A stretch of DNA of 39,557 bases, from the NCBI GenBank assembly GCA_964450715.1, contig CAYVFC010000076.1, positions 1 through 39,557 of the forward strand. Reading direction: 5' to 3'. The position numbers and the translations under genes were made by a program. How positions within the stretch are numbered: the stretch's first letter is position 1; each line of letters opens with the position of its first letter. Source of the DNA: CAYVFC01 sp964450715 (GTDB lineage Bacteria > Myxococcota_A > Polyangia > Polyangiales > JAFGIB01). The notes beneath the pieces were generated by a model. It saw only the letters and a program-made list of their open reading frames with translations. It was not told the origin of the DNA and made no database searches. Below, one piece after another: positions 17,040 through 25,110 of this stretch.

Positions 17040-18959
17040 ATGGACGAATCGTCCGACCGGCGGCGGGTAGGGGAGAAGATTAACGGGGCCTACGAACCGG
17101 TGGAGCTTCTGCTCTCCGCCGAGGCGACCGCGTGCTACCGAGCCCGCGATTTGCGCGACGGCAAGACGGTCACGCTGACCTTCCTCCGGCCCGAGTTGGC
17201 GCTGAGGCAAGAGGCCATGCAGGGCTTCAAGAGCCGGGCGGAGCTCGTGAAGAAGCTCGGACACGAGGGCCTGCCGGCCCTGCTGGCCGTCGAGTCCGAC
17301 GACACCGGTATTCCGTTCGCGGTCGAGGCGTACCACCAGGGCGAGAAGCTATCGGAGATCATGTCGCGACAACCGGAAGGTTTGCCCCTGGACCAAACGC
17401 TGAGGCACATGCTCCCGGTGATGGAGACCCTGGCGGAAGCGCACGCGGCCGGCCTGGTTCACGGAAGGCTCGGGCTCGACAAGGTCGTAGTGCAAGAGGG
17501 CGGCCGCGGCTCGTACAAGGTGGTCGACTTCCTGGCCTGCTACGCGCCGCCCGGCGGCCGCCCGGACGAGCGATCCGAGACCGCCCGCTCCTTCTTCAGC
17601 GAGGCGCAGGAGCAGGCACCCGAGCGAGTGAAGGGTGGGCCGCCCGAGCCCCCGGCCGATGTCTGGTCGCTGGGCGTGATGTTATTCAAGGCTCTATCGG
17701 GTAAATGGCCGCTAGAGACCGGCAGCGGCGGCAAGGGGGACTCGGTGCGGGTGAAGATCCGTTCGCTCGAAAATCTCGCCCCGCAGCTGCCGGCCGAGCT
17801 CTGCCGGGTGGTGGATAGTTGCATCAAAATAAGACCGGTCGACCGACCGGCGGACGCCGCCGCGCTGGGGGAACGGCTCTTGCCGGCCCTGCGCGGCGCG
17901 GAAGGGGCCGCGGCCAGGCCCGCGACGGACGCCAGGGGCGCGAAGAAAGCTGCCGCTGCCCGACCGGCGGCGGGCAGCGTTCACGGGCGCCCGAACGGCG
18001 GCCAGGCCCGCGACGGACGTGGCAAGCCGGCGCCCACCAAGAACCGGACACCGGCCGGCCCCGATGCCGCACGGGCGCAGAAGGCGCGCGCGCTGGCCCT
18101 GCAGATCGCCAAGGCCTCGCAGCTCGGATTGCGCTCGGAATCGGCACCGCTTCCGAGCGGCCGACCCGGGCGCGGGTCGACGACCGGTGGGCCCGACCTG
18201 GCCCACAAGATCGCGCGGGTCCTGTACACCCCCATCACCCTGGACCTGGTGACGGACCGCGGAGGCGGCAAGCGGCCCGCGGAAGCGGCGGCAGCAGCGC
18301 AGCCGGGCGGCAGAAAAGGAAGAAGGGGAAGCTCGGAGGAAGCGGCCTTTGCGGATTCGCAGCGATTAGAGAAGCTGGACCCGGCGGCCAGCGACGGCGC
18401 GAGAGGCAACAGCTGCGACGAGCTGGGCGAGGTGATGGGCGGCGCGTCGATGAAGGCGCTGATGAAAGATCGCTCCATGGCTGGTCTGCTGGATGCCGAC
18501 AACCTGGCCGTACCGATGGAATGCGATGATCCGCAACGGGTCCTGGCCTACAAGCGGTCGAGGGAAGCCGCTCGCCGGGCAGCCCGCGCGGCGCGAGAAT
18601 CGACAACGGTCGAAGGCGAGCCGCCCATCGACTACCGTTTACCGGTAGGTCGCATCCTGCTCCGGGGGGCGCTCTACGGCCTCTGCCTGCTGGCAATCGT
18701 CGGGGCTTACATCTTCTATCGCGAGGTCGCGTCCGAGGACGAGCTGGCCTCTCCCCAGAGCACCCAACGCGGATTCTCCGGGCGCTCGGTCCCCAAACCC
18801 TCGGATGAGGAGAGACCGGATGACGGGAAGGCGAGCGCCGATGGCGATGGCGCCCCGAAAGGGAAAGCGGTCCGGACGGCCGAGCAGGACGAGCTGGGCG
18901 ACGTGGAGTCGGCGCACCAGACCCGGGACCGTTTCAAGAACCCGCTGTTCGGGAAGTAA
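17040..18959 (+). CDS. membrane-anchored serine/threonine pseudokinase
   Basis: A 639-residue protein. Residues about 15-280 have a Hanks-type kinase fold (LVHGRLGLDKVVV, VVDFLACY, APERV, ADVWSLGVMLFKALSG). The catalytic positions are lost: the VAIK lysine is T47 (VTLTFL), HRDLKxxN reads HGRLGLDK (H141-K148), and DFG is DFL (D163). Phosphotransfer is therefore unlikely. A long Ala/Gly/Arg-rich linker follows, then one membrane segment near 545-566 (RGALYGLCLLAIVGAYIFY) and a short charged tail. ATG 17040 is preferred over an adjacent TTG. The gene lies between two related palindromic elements. It could act as a phosphopeptide-network scaffold, perhaps with the FHA protein; this is speculation. 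Confidence 0.82.
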   Translation: MDESSDRRRVGEKINGAYEPVELLLSAEATACYRARDLRDGKTVTLTFLRPELALRQEAMQGFKSRAELVKKLGHEGLPALLAVESDDTGIPFAVEAYHQGEKLSEIMSRQPEGLPLDQTLRHMLPVMETLAEAHAAGLVHGRLGLDKVVVQEGGRGSYKVVDFLACYAPPGGRPDERSETARSFFSEAQEQAPERVKGGPPEPPADVWSLGVMLFKALSGKWPLETGSGGKGDSVRVKIRSLENLAPQLPAELCRVVDSCIKIRPVDRPADAAALGERLLPALRGAEGAAARPATDARGAKKAAAARPAAGSVHGRPNGGQARDGRGKPAPTKNRTPAGPDAARAQKARALALQIAKASQLGLRSESAPLPSGRPGRGSTTGGPDLAHKIARVLYTPITLDLVTDRGGGKRPAEAAAAAQPGGRKGRRGSSEEAAFADSQRLEKLDPAASDGARGNSCDELGEVMGGASMKALMKDRSMAGLLDADNLAVPMECDDPQRVLAYKRSREAARRAARAARESTTVEGEPPIDYRLPVGRILLRGALYGLCLLAIVGAYIFYREVASEDELASPQSTQRGFSGRSVPKPSDEERPDDGKASADGDGAPKGKAVRTAEQDELGDVESAHQTRDRFKNPLFGK

Positions 18960-19056
18960 CGACGACTAGAGCACCGATCGGGTTGAAAAGCTCATGATTT
19001 CGCGGCTTATAGGGGCCATATTCGGCGTTGTCCCTCCTCGAAACAGCACCTCTATT

Positions 19057-19132
19057 CCTCGTCGTCGCTCCTTGCATCTGGGGCCGCCGCGCTCCGAAAT
19101 GCTCGGTCCAGGGGTTTTGAAACCGCTTCTAG
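19057..19132. mobile_element. right half of the family A palindromic element
   Basis: These 76 bp match the right half of the 16612-16793 element (16718-16793) at about 68 positions by hand alignment, including GGGGCCGCCGCGCTCCG and the end TTTTGAAACCGCTTCTAG. The left half expected upstream is not recognisable, although a CTAG occurs at 18966. The copy is therefore decayed or truncated. The final CTAG is shared with the next element. Confidence 0.7.
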
Positions 19133-19313
19133 ACCTAAAACAAGCGAACGCATCGTAGCGAGAGCGCTCACAGTGCGTCAGTTCGGGCCGCACGGAGCGA
19201 ACAGCGACGCAGGCGTACTCATCCGTACGTCGAGGAGCGACGAGCGAGTACGGCCCGAAATGGCGTGCTGTGGGCGCTCGCAGTAGATGTGGCGCGACTT
19301 GTTTTAGGTCTAG
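19129..19313. mobile_element. second MITE-like palindromic element (family B)
   Basis: A 185-bp element with perfect 16-bp terminal inverted repeats, CTAGACCTAAAACAAG at 19129-19144 and its reverse complement at 19298-19313. The palindrome goes on imperfectly through both arms, which share GAGCGC.CACAG and TTCGGGCCG blocks. There is no open reading frame. Its first four bases are the last four of the preceding family A half element, and its end touches the intrinsic terminator of the next gene. The ends differ in sequence from family A but share CTAG. Confidence 0.75.
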
Positions 19314-19352
19314 AAAAAACGGCGGCGCCGAGGGGGGATCCTCGACGCCGCC
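19314..19352 (-). terminator. intrinsic terminator of the twin-Cx6C lipoprotein gene
   Basis: Read on the minus strand, a strong hairpin GGCGGCGTCGAGG...CCTCGGCGCCGCC (19321-19352) is followed after one G by six T residues (19314-19319). This is a textbook rho-independent terminator. It lies about 58 bp beyond the lipoprotein stop at 19410. Confidence 0.88.
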
Positions 19353-19409
19353 TTCACTGCTACTGATCGCGTTACTTGTCTAGTCGGGTAAGGCCTCAGA
19401 AGTGAGTAC

Positions 19410-20492
19410 TTAGAGGGTAAGCTGATCCATCAGACAGGTGCGGGCCGCGTCCGCGCAGGTGATCACGGACTCGCCGCCGGTGATGCAGTCGGCCAGGCCC
19501 TGCACGCAGTCGATCCCGCCGTTGGCGACGCCGACCGGATCGGGAAGCTCGCCGACCAGGGGCAAGTCGCCGCCGAGCAGGTCGCCCGGGGTGGGAAGAC
19601 CGAGATCCGGAATGCCCGGAAGCTGTACCGCGGGAAGCGCAGCCTGCGCGCAGGCGCGAGCCTCGTCCGCGCAATCCATGATGCTGCCGCCGCCGGCTAC
19701 GCAGTCGGCGAGCGAGGTCATGCACTCGGCGCCGGCGCCCACGTCGGGAAGGGTCATGTCGGGCAGCTCGACCGGCAGGTCCACCGGAAGCTCCACGCCC
19801 AGGCACTCGCGCGCCTGGTCCGCGCACTCGACCACGCCGCCGCCGCCGGAGACGCAGTCGCTCAGGCTCTGCGAGCATTCCAGCACTGCCCCCGCATCGG
19901 GGATGTCCGGAAGGTCGGGAAGCTCGATGGCCGGAAGGTCGACCGGAAGCTCGGCGCCCAGGCACTCGCGCGCCTGGTCCGCGCACTCGACCACGCTGCC
20001 GCCGCCGGAGACGCAATCGGTGAGATCCGTCGAGCAGGAGATCACCGCCTCGGCATTGGGAAGGTCGCCTAGGTCGGGAAGGCCTAGGAGATCGGGAAGC
20101 TGGGCGGCCTCGTCCAGCAAACCGTCAGTGCAGGCGGTGAGCTCTTCACGACAGGCGAGCACCTCGGACACGCTGCTGGCGTCGGTGGCGCACTCGACCG
20201 CCGCATCCTGGCAGGAGGCCAGATCGTCGACGGCCGTGTTGGCGGCATCGGTAACCGTGGTCACGCAGGCCTCGAACTCGCTCCGGCACTCGAGCACGTC
20301 CGACATCCCGGCCGCACTGGTGACGCAGTCGCTGATCGATTCCCGGCACTGTAGAAGCTCGTCCACCAGGGCCTGGCGTACAACCGAATACGGCCCCTCT
20401 TCATCGGGGGCGGTGCTCTGGGCGCAACCGCTCGCGATCGAAGCGAAGAGAGCGAACGAACAGAAGATCACCATAAGATGCTTCGCTTTCAT
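19410..20492 (-). CDS. lipoprotein built of twin Cx6C repeats
   Basis: A 360-residue exported protein. AGGAGG lies eight bases before ATG 20492. The signal peptide ends in a lipobox (FASIASGC). The mature part is six units each with two CxxxxxxC pairs: the first two are C-x6-C-x12-C-x6-C (CRESISDC, CRSEFEAC), the last four C-x6-C-x9-C-x6-C (such as CSTDLTDC ... CADQAREC). Units are joined by Leu/Pro/Asp-rich linkers (ELPVDLPAIELPDLPDIP). The spacing predicts antiparallel helical hairpins closed by two disulfides. The family was not recognised. An intrinsic terminator follows. The Cys content and export suggest an oxidising envelope or surface site. Confidence 0.8.
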   Translation of the reverse strand: MKAKHLMVIFCSFALFASIASGCAQSTAPDEEGPYSVVRQALVDELLQCRESISDCVTSAAGMSDVLECRSEFEACVTTVTDAANTAVDDLASCQDAAVECATDASSVSEVLACREELTACTDGLLDEAAQLPDLLGLPDLGDLPNAEAVISCSTDLTDCVSGGGSVVECADQARECLGAELPVDLPAIELPDLPDIPDAGAVLECSQSLSDCVSGGGGVVECADQARECLGVELPVDLPVELPDMTLPDVGAGAECMTSLADCVAGGGSIMDCADEARACAQAALPAVQLPGIPDLGLPTPGDLLGGDLPLVGELPDPVGVANGGIDCVQGLADCITGGESVITCADAARTCLMDQLTL

Positions 20493-21025
20493 TTTTCGGT
20501 CCTCCTTTGGCTGACTCCCACCGAAAGGGAACGGTCGACGCCCCGGGGCCGCGGCCAAAGCACCCCGGATCGGCCTAGTCGCTCCCGCCCCTGATTGAAA
20601 CCGCGTACAACATGTGGCCGTGTGTGACATGTGTTACTCGGTTAATGCGGGGGTTTGGGGGATCTGTCGTCGGGAGACAGGGGTGACTCGAAAGGGTAAT
20701 AGATTGGACGCAAGTCAGTTGTTATCCGGTGTTTATTGGGTTTTCGTGTTTTACATGTATTCCACTGCGGCCGGTTGAAGGAGGCCGAGTAGCGGGTCGC
20801 CCGAACCGCGCATGGTTCGGCGCGCTACCGATTCTGGACTCCCCTATGTCCGGCAGTCGTTACGCGGTCGGGCGACTACACGAGGGGTGAAGGGGCCCGC
20901 GCGGCACCGGTTACCGGAACCGCGCGCACGGTGCGGAAGATGACGAAGAAGGCTCAGCTACGGGTAGCGGCCGGATGCACCCGTGGGCGCGATTCCGGTA
21001 ACCGGTGCGCGAACATGGGGGTGGG
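20493..21025. other. 533-bp intergenic region with two inverted repeats
   Basis: The gap lies between two minus-strand genes: downstream of the vWA lipoprotein and upstream of the twin-Cx6C lipoprotein, whose promoter must lie here. It contains an imperfect inverted repeat (GTAGCGGGTCGCCCGAACC at 20789 against CGCGGTCGGGCGACTAC at 20863-20879) and a second one listed below. The AT-richer stretch 20700-20760 is a candidate promoter zone. No gene was seen. Confidence 0.5.
20901..21010. repeat. inverted repeat with GGTTACCGG core behind the vWA gene
   Basis: Arms at 20901-20925 and 20987-21010 are complementary over about 22 bp with a mismatch (GCACCGGTTACCGGAA / TTCCGGTAACCGGTGC). The right arm ends 16 bp past the stop of the minus-strand vWA gene, so the structure could end its transcript. 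There is no T tract. It shares the GGTTACCG word with the inverted repeat at 30901 but is otherwise different. Confidence 0.55.
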
Positions 21026-22255
21026 TTATTCCAGCACGACGGTCTGACAGCCGAAGGTGATGTTGATGGTGCCGCCGGCGGCGACCGTGTGGCACGCCTT
21101 CTCGCAGAGCAGCACCTCGGTCGGCTCGGTCGGGTTATCGTAGTACCAGGCCAGATTGTCGGCGCACTGCTCGAAGCTGTTGGCCTTGGGGAACAGCTCC
21201 TCGCCTCCGGCAGGCGGCAGGTACTGCACGTTGACCTTTTCCGGATCCAGCTTCTCGAAACCGGGCGGCGGGGGGATGGCGTAGTTGCAGGGCAGGGGCA
21301 CGGACTGGATGATGGTCTGCTTGAGCGGCTCGAAGACCTGGCTCCAGTCCGCGATGCAGACGGAGACGGTGAGTCCGCCGGTCGTGGCGGCCAGCTCCCA
21401 GTAGGTCGCGCCCGGCGCGGACGCGCCGCATACGCCCGGCCAGGGGCCCAGCGGGCACATCGCCAGATCGGCCGGCATGCAGGGCAGGCCGCCTCCCACG
21501 TCCTCCGACGATATAGTGTGCTGGACAAAGGTCTTGCCGAGCAAGCCCTGCATGTCGGCCTGAAAGGCGGTGGCGCGCTCGGAAGCGGTGGCGAGCGCGT
21601 TGTAGTCACTCTCGTCGTCGGTCAGCACGATGAAATGGGTGACCGCGTCCGGGCGTAAAAACGAGCTGTACTGGCCGAACGTGTCCCTGAGCACGGTCAG
21701 CGCGTTGTTGGAGTCGACCTGAAAGGGCACGAAAAGGTAGTTGCCCGAGGTGGTCAGCGGGGTGCCGGGCGGCACCGGGTCGAACGCGGTGATCATGACC
21801 ACGTGGTAATCGATGGATGCGCTGCCGATGTCGTTGGCAAACGCGTTGATGTTGTCGGCGACGCGCTGCGTCTCGTCCAGCATGCTGCCCGAGGCGTCGA
21901 TAATCCAGATGATATCCACCTTGCCCATCTCGGCGGGCTCGGCCGTGGCGCTGATGCCGGTGCACTGCTCCGGGTTGTTGGGATCGATGATGGTGGTACC
22001 CGCGTAGCCGCCGGTACTGCCGGCGTTTCCGGCGCTGCCCGATTCCCCGATTCCGGCAAAGCCGCCGACGCCGGCCATTCCGGCTACGCCCGCTGCACCG
22101 GCTACGCCCCCTGCTCCGGCCCCGTATCCTGCCTGGCCAGTACCGCCGCTCCCGGGGCCTTCCCCGCCACCGGAGCCGTCGCCCTCGGCCGAGCAGGCAA
22201 TAGCCCAGAAAAGAAACACGACTAGTAACGCGACCGGGATTCCGGCTCCTCTCAT
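21026..22255 (-). CDS. von Willebrand factor A domain lipoprotein
   Basis: A 409-residue exported protein. GGAGG lies five bases before ATG 22255; an in-frame GTG at 22267 is less likely. The signal peptide ends in AIAC (C21), followed by a Gly/Ala-rich spacer to about residue 86, typical of myxobacterial lipoproteins. The vWA domain runs from about 112 to 310, with a metal-site motif DASGS (D120-S122-S124) and FIVLTDDESDYNA. The last about 100 residues carry several Cys (CEKACHTV, FGCQTVVLE). vWA domains bind protein ligands through a divalent metal; the ligand is unknown. It is divergent from the acyl-CoA dehydrogenase. Confidence 0.88.
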   Translation of the reverse strand: MRGAGIPVALLVVFLFWAIACSAEGDGSGGGEGPGSGGTGQAGYGAGAGGVAGAAGVAGMAGVGGFAGIGESGSAGNAGSTGGYAGTTIIDPNNPEQCTGISATAEPAEMGKVDIIWIIDASGSMLDETQRVADNINAFANDIGSASIDYHVVMITAFDPVPPGTPLTTSGNYLFVPFQVDSNNALTVLRDTFGQYSSFLRPDAVTHFIVLTDDESDYNALATASERATAFQADMQGLLGKTFVQHTISSEDVGGGLPCMPADLAMCPLGPWPGVCGASAPGATYWELAATTGGLTVSVCIADWSQVFEPLKQTIIQSVPLPCNYAIPPPPGFEKLDPEKVNVQYLPPAGGEELFPKANSFEQCADNLAWYYDNPTEPTEVLLCEKACHTVAAGGTINITFGCQTVVLE

Positions 22256-22274
22256 CACCGCCTCCACACCGCTA

Positions 22275-22280
22275 ATTATA
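22275..22280 (-). promoter_or_regulatory. candidate -10 box for the vWA lipoprotein gene
   Basis: The minus strand reads TATAAT here, 19 bases before the ATG at 22255. A start of transcription near 22268 would leave a very short leader that still includes GGAGG. No good -35 box is visible 17 bases upstream, so this stays tentative. Confidence 0.3.
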
Positions 22281-22428
22281 CGGTATCATGCGTCCGCGAT
22301 CCCGCGCGAACCGCCATCCCCAGCAGCTCGAACGAACCCTCGGACCGCTGAAGCATCGATTTTCTTTACCCGACAAGTACTGGTATGTAGGCGCCAGCAG
22401 GTAATTTTTACGTTAAGGAGTGCGGACG

Positions 22429-23805
22429 ATGGGCTCTGAGAAAGATAAAATAGCGACCGTACAGAGCGCCGTAGAGGCGGCCAGGCAGTTCGCCATGCAG
22501 GTGATGCGCCCGGCGGGCATCGAGCTCGACCGGATGAACGATCCGGCCCGGGCGATCGCGCCCGACTCGGTGCTCTGGGAGGTGCACCGGCAGTTCCGGC
22601 GCGAGGGTTTCCACAAGGCCATGATCATCAAGGCCTACGGCGGCTGGATGGAGGACATGCCCCACACCTCCTGGCCGCTGATGAGCGAACAGCTGGGCTA
22701 CGGCGACGCGGGTTTGGGTATCAGCCTGGCGGCCTCGTGCATGCCCTTTGCCATGTGCGTGCTCTCGGCCGAGCCCGAGGTGCGGCGGCTGGCGCAGCAG
22801 TTCGCCGAGGACACCGAGGCGAACATGATCGGCTGCTGGGGCATCACCGAGCCCGATCACGGATCGGACTGGGTGCTGGGCTGCACCGACGAGGGGAGCA
22901 ACCCCCGCGTCTCGCCCTCGCTGCGCGCGGTCCGCAAGGGCAACGAGTACATCCTCAACGGCATGAAGTCCGCCTGGGTGAGCAACGGCACCATCGCCAC
23001 CCATGCCGTGCTGCACGTGGGCCTGGACCCCTCGCGGGGGATGCACGGGCAGGGCATCGCTTTTTGTCCGCTCGATTTACCCGGAATATCCCGCGGCAAG
23101 CCGCTGGACAAGATCGGCCAGAGGCCGCTCAACCAGGGCGAGCTCATCTTCGACGAGGTCCGGCTGCCGGCCAAGTACATGCTCTCGCGCAAGCCGGGCG
23201 TCATGGCCATCGGCCTGGTGGCCCGCAGGTTCCTGGGCACGGCCAACCACGAGACGGGCATGCTCTTCGCCGGCCTGGCGCGCGCGGCCTTTGACGAGGC
23301 GCTCGACTACGCCAAGCAAAACAGCCGGGGCGGCCGGCTGCTGTTCGACCAGCAACGGGTGCGCCTGCAGCTTTTCCAGATGTTCACCAGGGTGGAGGCG
23401 GCCAGCGCGCTGGCCCACAAGGTCTCGGATTTAATGATGCCCCCGCCTCCCACCGGCATCGCCAAGGCGGTGAGAGGCACCAAGGGCAGCATGGCCTTCA
23501 CGGGCAAGGCCATCCAGATGTTTCTGGACAACTACGACCGGTTGAACGAGAAGCCGTGGTTCCGCGACGCCATGCAGCGCGCCGGCCGCTCCGACCAGGG
23601 GCGCAGGGGTATGTGGGGGGTGGCCCACAAGATCATGGCCACCCAGACCGCTTTCGACGTGGCCTCCGAGGCCATGCAGATCCTAGGCCACGACGCGCTG
23701 GACCGGAGATACCCCGTAGAAAAGATGTTCCGCGACGCCCGCGCCTCGCTCATCGAGGACGGCGTCAACGAGGCGCTGGCCCTGGCCGCGTCGGTGGATC
23801 TGTAG
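22429..23805 (+). CDS. acyl-CoA dehydrogenase family protein
   Basis: A 458-residue flavoenzyme-type protein. AAGGAG precedes ATG 22429 by eight bases. Family marks: a helical N-domain; GCWGITEPDHGSDW (flavin and substrate loop) near residue 133; a mid beta-domain (YILNGMKSAWVSNG, ELIFDEVRLPAKYML); and a helical C-domain with KMFRDARASLIEDGVNEAL. The usual catalytic (I/Y)YEGT reads LIEDG, so Glu is present but its setting differs. It probably introduces a double bond into an acyl-CoA; substrate unknown. The insertion after GSDWVLG is longer than usual. No electron-transfer partner gene is adjacent. Confidence 0.9.
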   Translation: MGSEKDKIATVQSAVEAARQFAMQVMRPAGIELDRMNDPARAIAPDSVLWEVHRQFRREGFHKAMIIKAYGGWMEDMPHTSWPLMSEQLGYGDAGLGISLAASCMPFAMCVLSAEPEVRRLAQQFAEDTEANMIGCWGITEPDHGSDWVLGCTDEGSNPRVSPSLRAVRKGNEYILNGMKSAWVSNGTIATHAVLHVGLDPSRGMHGQGIAFCPLDLPGISRGKPLDKIGQRPLNQGELIFDEVRLPAKYMLSRKPGVMAIGLVARRFLGTANHETGMLFAGLARAAFDEALDYAKQNSRGGRLLFDQQRVRLQLFQMFTRVEAASALAHKVSDLMMPPPPTGIAKAVRGTKGSMAFTGKAIQMFLDNYDRLNEKPWFRDAMQRAGRSDQGRRGMWGVAHKIMATQTAFDVASEAMQILGHDALDRRYPVEKMFRDARASLIEDGVNEALALAASVDL

Positions 23806-23815
23806 ACGCCGAACG

Positions 23816-23910
23816 GGAGGGGGCAAGCCCGAACGGGAGGCGGCAAGCCCCTCCCCTACGGGGTGCCCGCTTCAAACAACGTAGCGGCGGGCCTTGCGCC
23901 CGCCCGCAAA
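23816..23910. repeat. REP-like intergenic repeat, copy 2
   Basis: The gap holds GGGGGCAAGCCC twice (around 23818 and, as GGCGGCAAGCCCC, 23839) and a GC palindrome at 23881-23907. The palindrome is the reverse complement of 214-240 with one difference. A further GGGGCAAGCCC lies at 39509-39520. These are probably a dispersed extragenic repeat family of this genome. Confidence 0.6.
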
Positions 23911-23934
23911 CGCCGTCGTCCGGTAATGCCGTTT

Positions 23935-24555
23935 CTATGCCGCCGTCCGCTCCAGGAACCGGGCGAGCACCCCGATGAGCTCGTCCGTGTGGTCCCAGAA
24001 GAAGTGGTCGGCGCCAGCGATCACCTCGAGCTCGGCGTTGGGGTTCCAGGTGGGCAGCACCCGCTCGACATCGCGCACCGGGGCGAAATCGTCGTGCGAG
24101 CCCACGATCACCAGCCCGAGCCGCGGGTCTTCTTTCAACGGGGAGAAGTCGAGCAGCCTGACGGGAGGCGCTACCATGACCGCGCGATCGACCGGAGTGA
24201 ATGCAGCCAGTCCCCGGGCGTTCACCCAGGCGCCGAAGGAGTAGCCAGCCAGATCGAGCTGGGCCGCGCCGTCTCGCTTCATGAACGACAGCGCCGCGGT
24301 CACGTCCTGCTGCTCGTCGTCGCCGTCGCCGTGCTCGCCCCCGGATCGCCCGACGCCCCTGAAGTTGAAGCGCAGCGTGCGAAATCCCTGCTGCCGATAG
24401 GCGGCGACCAGCGCCTCCACCACGTTGTTGTGCATGTTCCCGCCGTAGAGCGGGTGGGGATGGGTTACCACGGCCCCCTTGGCGGAGGGGGTCAGGCCAG
24501 CCAATGCCTCCAGCTCGATCGCCCCACAGGATATGGTGGTGCGCTGCTCGGCCAA
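23935..24555 (-). CDS. alpha/beta hydrolase (dienelactone-hydrolase-like)
   Basis: A 206-residue cytosolic alpha/beta hydrolase. It carries the subfamily motif HPHPLYGGNMHNNVV near residue 32, FNFRGVGRSGG near 63, a nucleophile elbow GYSFGA near 104, an acid in SHDDFAPV and a final ADHFFW histidine near 182. The full triad Ser-Asp-His is present. The start is decided by GGGAGGTAAA directly before a TTG at 24555; no ATG or GTG fits. The physiological substrate is unknown. The next gene on the same strand begins to its right, about 465 bp away. Confidence 0.85.
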   Translation of the reverse strand: MAEQRTTISCGAIELEALAGLTPSAKGAVVTHPHPLYGGNMHNNVVEALVAAYRQQGFRTLRFNFRGVGRSGGEHGDGDDEQQDVTAALSFMKRDGAAQLDLAGYSFGAWVNARGLAAFTPVDRAVMVAPPVRLLDFSPLKEDPRLGLVIVGSHDDFAPVRDVERVLPTWNPNAELEVIAGADHFFWDHTDELIGVLARFLERTAA

Positions 24556-24608
24556 TTTACCTCCCGGATCGGACCGAGGACCGCCCGGCCCCCGGAACAG
24601 CCGCCCGC

Positions 24609-25022
24609 TCAGTGAACGCGCAGATTCCAGGTGCGCTCGACCCGATCATAACGGCTGAATCCCACGATGACCGCCGGGCGCTTGCCCACCTGCTCCTCGT
24701 CGCCGCTTCCGACCGTGTAGTACCAGTCGTCCGGCTGAAAGCCGCTCGCCTCGCACTCGGGATGCGCGGCGCAGGACTCGCCCGGGCCCAACGCGGCCTT
24801 GACCTCGAAACGCATCATCTCCTTCAGCGCTCCCTGGTCCAGCGCCCGCTCGACCGCGCGGCTGTTCTCCAGGTTCTGCTCCCGGGTCGTCACCTGGCTG
24901 CGGATGGCCGCTTTGAGCTTGCTATCCCAGTGCTCCCGGGGAAGGTTGGAGGAACCGGCACCGCAGCCAGCCAACAGTACCAGAACAGTGAGACCGATTG
25001 TCATCGTCGAACGCGTTTGCAT
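24609..25022 (-). CDS. small putative lipoprotein
   Basis: A 137-residue protein starting MQTRSTMTIGLTVLVLLAGCGAG, a signal peptide with lipobox LAGC. The rest is helical and then has a single CAAHPEC pair, followed by DDWYYTVGSGDEEQVGKRP and a short beta-rich end (PAVIVGFSRYDRVERTWNLRVH). No family was recognised. The frame continues upstream to 25259 without coding character, so ATG 25022 was chosen. It may share a transcript with the small membrane protein upstream. Confidence 0.7.
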   Translation of the reverse strand: MQTRSTMTIGLTVLVLLAGCGAGSSNLPREHWDSKLKAAIRSQVTTREQNLENSRAVERALDQGALKEMMRFEVKAALGPGESCAAHPECEASGFQPDDWYYTVGSGDEEQVGKRPAVIVGFSRYDRVERTWNLRVH

Positions 25023-25110
25023 GGATGCAGCATAACCGGATCTCGACGCGAACACACCCGGGGCAGGCACGAGAGCCCGAGGGAAGGCGGATCGATTGCC
25101 CGTCTTCGCG

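Larger units (their letters stand above)
18960..19409. other. 450-bp intergenic region filled with palindromic elements
   Basis: The gap lies between the pseudokinase stop and the stop of a minus-strand lipoprotein gene. It holds a half copy of the 16612-16793 element, a second complete palindromic element, and an intrinsic terminator, each listed separately. No gene is seen in it. Confidence 0.7.
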
